64,000 bases of DNA from Zeaxanthinibacter enoshimensis (GTDB lineage Bacteria > Bacteroidota > Bacteroidia > Flavobacteriales > Flavobacteriaceae): positions 186,001 through 250,000 of the forward strand of contig NZ_SNYI01000001.1 of NCBI RefSeq assembly GCF_004362865.1, read 5' to 3'. The position numbers and the translations under genes were made by a program. Shown in pieces: positions 62,847 through 64,000 of the stretch. Below the pieces are notes generated by a model, which did not search any database, was not told the DNA's origin, and saw only the letters and a list, made by a program, of their open reading frames with translations. How positions within the stretch are numbered: the first letter of the stretch is position 1; each line of letters starts with the position of its first letter.

Positions 62847-63938
62847 TCAGCTTCTGAGGAAGCGGGACAGAAGAATGTGAAAGTGGTGCACTCCCCTTTC
62901 CCTTGTGGGTGAAAACCGGCCATGGGTATACAAACTTGATTGCACACCTTTCTGAACACTTTCCACTACGGCTTCATCTTCCATTTCTACCGTATCAAGA
63001 CCGGCACCTGCACCTTTGTCGAGCTTGGATTCGTCATAGACATAGGTCCGGAAGCTAACTTTACTCTTTTCCTCACTTACCGGTTTCACCACGTTGACCG
63101 ACAAGCCCCAGGGATAAAAATTGAACATCAGGTTAGGAAACACCCAGAAGTAATATGCCGCCACTTTTTTACCGTGATCCACATGTCCTTCAGGCAGGTC
63201 AAAAACCAGCTCATCGGGAGAGGAAGCATAGCCTATTTGCAGTGAAAGATGATCGAACAGGAAGGTATCATAGCTACCGTAATCCAATACTGCATCCAGT
63301 TCTTTATGAACGAAGGGGATATGAAATCCTTCCAGGTAATTGTCACAATACAATGCCCAGTGAGCATTTATCAGGTAATCATTGGAACGATCTTTATGAG
63401 GACGAAAATTCTTTATCCCCATAAATCCGATCCGTTCTTCCATAACAGCAAGAATCTCCCGCAGGTCGAAGCCGGGATCAAGCGAAGTAAACAGATGGGG
63501 GCCCCAATGATAGAGATGTAGTTTGGTCAGGTTATCACAATCCGCAGGAAAGGATTTGGCCTGTTCAAACTCTGGCATAAATTCAAAGGTTCCGTCCAGT
63601 GCAAACCTCCGGCCATGGTAACCACAGACCAGTTTCCTCGATTTACAGGGTTCGCTGATCAGAAGGTTGCCCCGGTGGGTACAAACGTTACTCAGGCAAC
63701 AGACCTCCCCGGTGGTATCTTTGGTGAGTAAGAGCGGCTCCGGGATAAAACCATCGAGCAGGTAGAAGGGATAGACCCGGTGTGGGCCAGGAACAAGAGA
63801 TTCATCGCCAATCCACTGCCAGGACCTTCTGAGTATTTTATTTTTGAGGGCTTTAAAAACTTTCGGATCGCGGTAGAAAGAAGCCGGTAGCGTCCTTGCC
63901 TTGGTGATATCCGGATCGATATAGAAATCGTACAGCAT
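62847..63938 (-). CDS. Rieske non-haem iron oxygenase, alpha subunit
   Basis: This 363-residue enzyme has a Rieske [2Fe-2S] site, CTHRGNLLI and CGYHGRRFALDG, and a catalytic domain with the mononuclear iron ligands in CDNYLEGFHIPFVHKEL (two His) and the acidic residue in EMEDEAVVESVQKG. The blocks are like those of choline or carnitine monooxygenases and other single-component-type alpha subunits. No reductase gene is beside it, so electrons must come from elsewhere. The substrate is unknown. It is the last complete gene of the window, with its start at 63938. The 62 bases after it hold no visible feature. Confidence 0.88.
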   Translation of the reverse strand: MLYDFYIDPDITKARTLPASFYRDPKVFKALKNKILRRSWQWIGDESLVPGPHRVYPFYLLDGFIPEPLLLTKDTTGEVCCLSNVCTHRGNLLISEPCKSRKLVCGYHGRRFALDGTFEFMPEFEQAKSFPADCDNLTKLHLYHWGPHLFTSLDPGFDLREILAVMEERIGFMGIKNFRPHKDRSNDYLINAHWALYCDNYLEGFHIPFVHKELDAVLDYGSYDTFLFDHLSLQIGYASSPDELVFDLPEGHVDHGKKVAAYYFWVFPNLMFNFYPWGLSVNVVKPVSEEKSKVSFRTYVYDESKLDKGAGAGLDTVEMEDEAVVESVQKGVQSSLYTHGRFSPTRERGVHHFHILLSRFLRS

Positions 63939-64000
63939 AACCGAATGATTTTGTACTTTAGGAGAACAAACCTCTCAAATGTAACCAATTAATCCCGATT

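Noticed and set aside
1-64000. Defence, toxin-antitoxin, prophage or insertion-sequence content
   Set aside because: I looked for transposases, integrases, phage structural genes, restriction enzymes and toxin pairs and recognised none.

Overview
The window looks like a chromosomal piece of a marine-type member of the Flavobacteriaceae (Bacteroidota). The evidence is a SusC/SusD pair followed by an FG-GAP/ASPIC lipoprotein, a TPR protein fused to an AraC-type DNA-binding domain, DUF4407, DUF4230 and Dabb proteins, many Sec/lipobox signal peptides, weak Shine-Dalgarno sequences, and a Sec-type lipoprotein nitrous oxide reductase with the matching clade II gene set. No rRNA, prophage, insertion sequence or CRISPR array was seen.

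Layout. 1-3.4 kb: cell-envelope sugar genes (partial galE, a DegT-type aminotransferase, and divergent Kdo transferase waaA). 3.7-9.3 kb: a small membrane peptide and a signalling block in which a multi-PAS histidine kinase and response regulator lie divergent to an AraC-type protein and a second, paralogous response regulator. 9.9-21.8 kb: an AraC regulator, a SusC/SusD/FG-GAP uptake operon and a convergent TPR-AraC regulator. 22-24.4 kb: PhnA-like and SDR genes, then a repeat island built of 8-bp units, then tRNA-Leu(CAG). 24.4-27.5 kb: an outer-membrane porin with a TsdA-like dihaem cytochrome, closed by a tRNA-Leu remnant and tRNA-Leu(UAG). 27.5-37.4 kb: housekeeping genes (M20 peptidase, DUF4407, cyclase, hemW, ruvC, nitroreductase, LysR) with a second repeat-bearing gap before ruvC. 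37.5-44.5 kb: a complete histidine-to-glutamate operon (hutH-I-U-G) and convergent hmgA. 44.7-48.1 kb: two small hydrophilic proteins, NDH-2 and a toroid-like lipoprotein. 48.1-56.4 kb: a nitrous oxide reduction operon (cytochrome c, fasciclin lipoprotein, nosZ, a NosB-like membrane protein, nosL, nosD, nosF, nosY) lying between an intact universal stress protein gene and a decayed copy of that gene's 3' third. 56.5-64 kb: GH109-type oxidoreductase/glycosidase, a sugar nucleotidyltransferase and sugar kinase pair, trehalase, a glutaryl-CoA-type dehydrogenase and a Rieske oxygenase.

How it works together. The cell appears to be an aerobic heterotroph that takes up oligomers through SusCD, degrades histidine and homogentisate, salvages amino sugars and trehalose, feeds electrons through NDH-2, and can use N2O as an electron acceptor when oxygen is short. 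Several regulators sit next to their probable targets (LysR beside hut, AraC-type proteins at both sides of the SusCD operon).

I did not find a clear new defence or mobile system. The best leads are the direct usp repeats bracketing the nos cluster, the octamer-periodic repeat island and its relatives near ruvC, the tRNA-Leu remnant next to the porin/TsdA module, and a perfect 20-bp palindrome before susC whose core recurs at the operon's other end.
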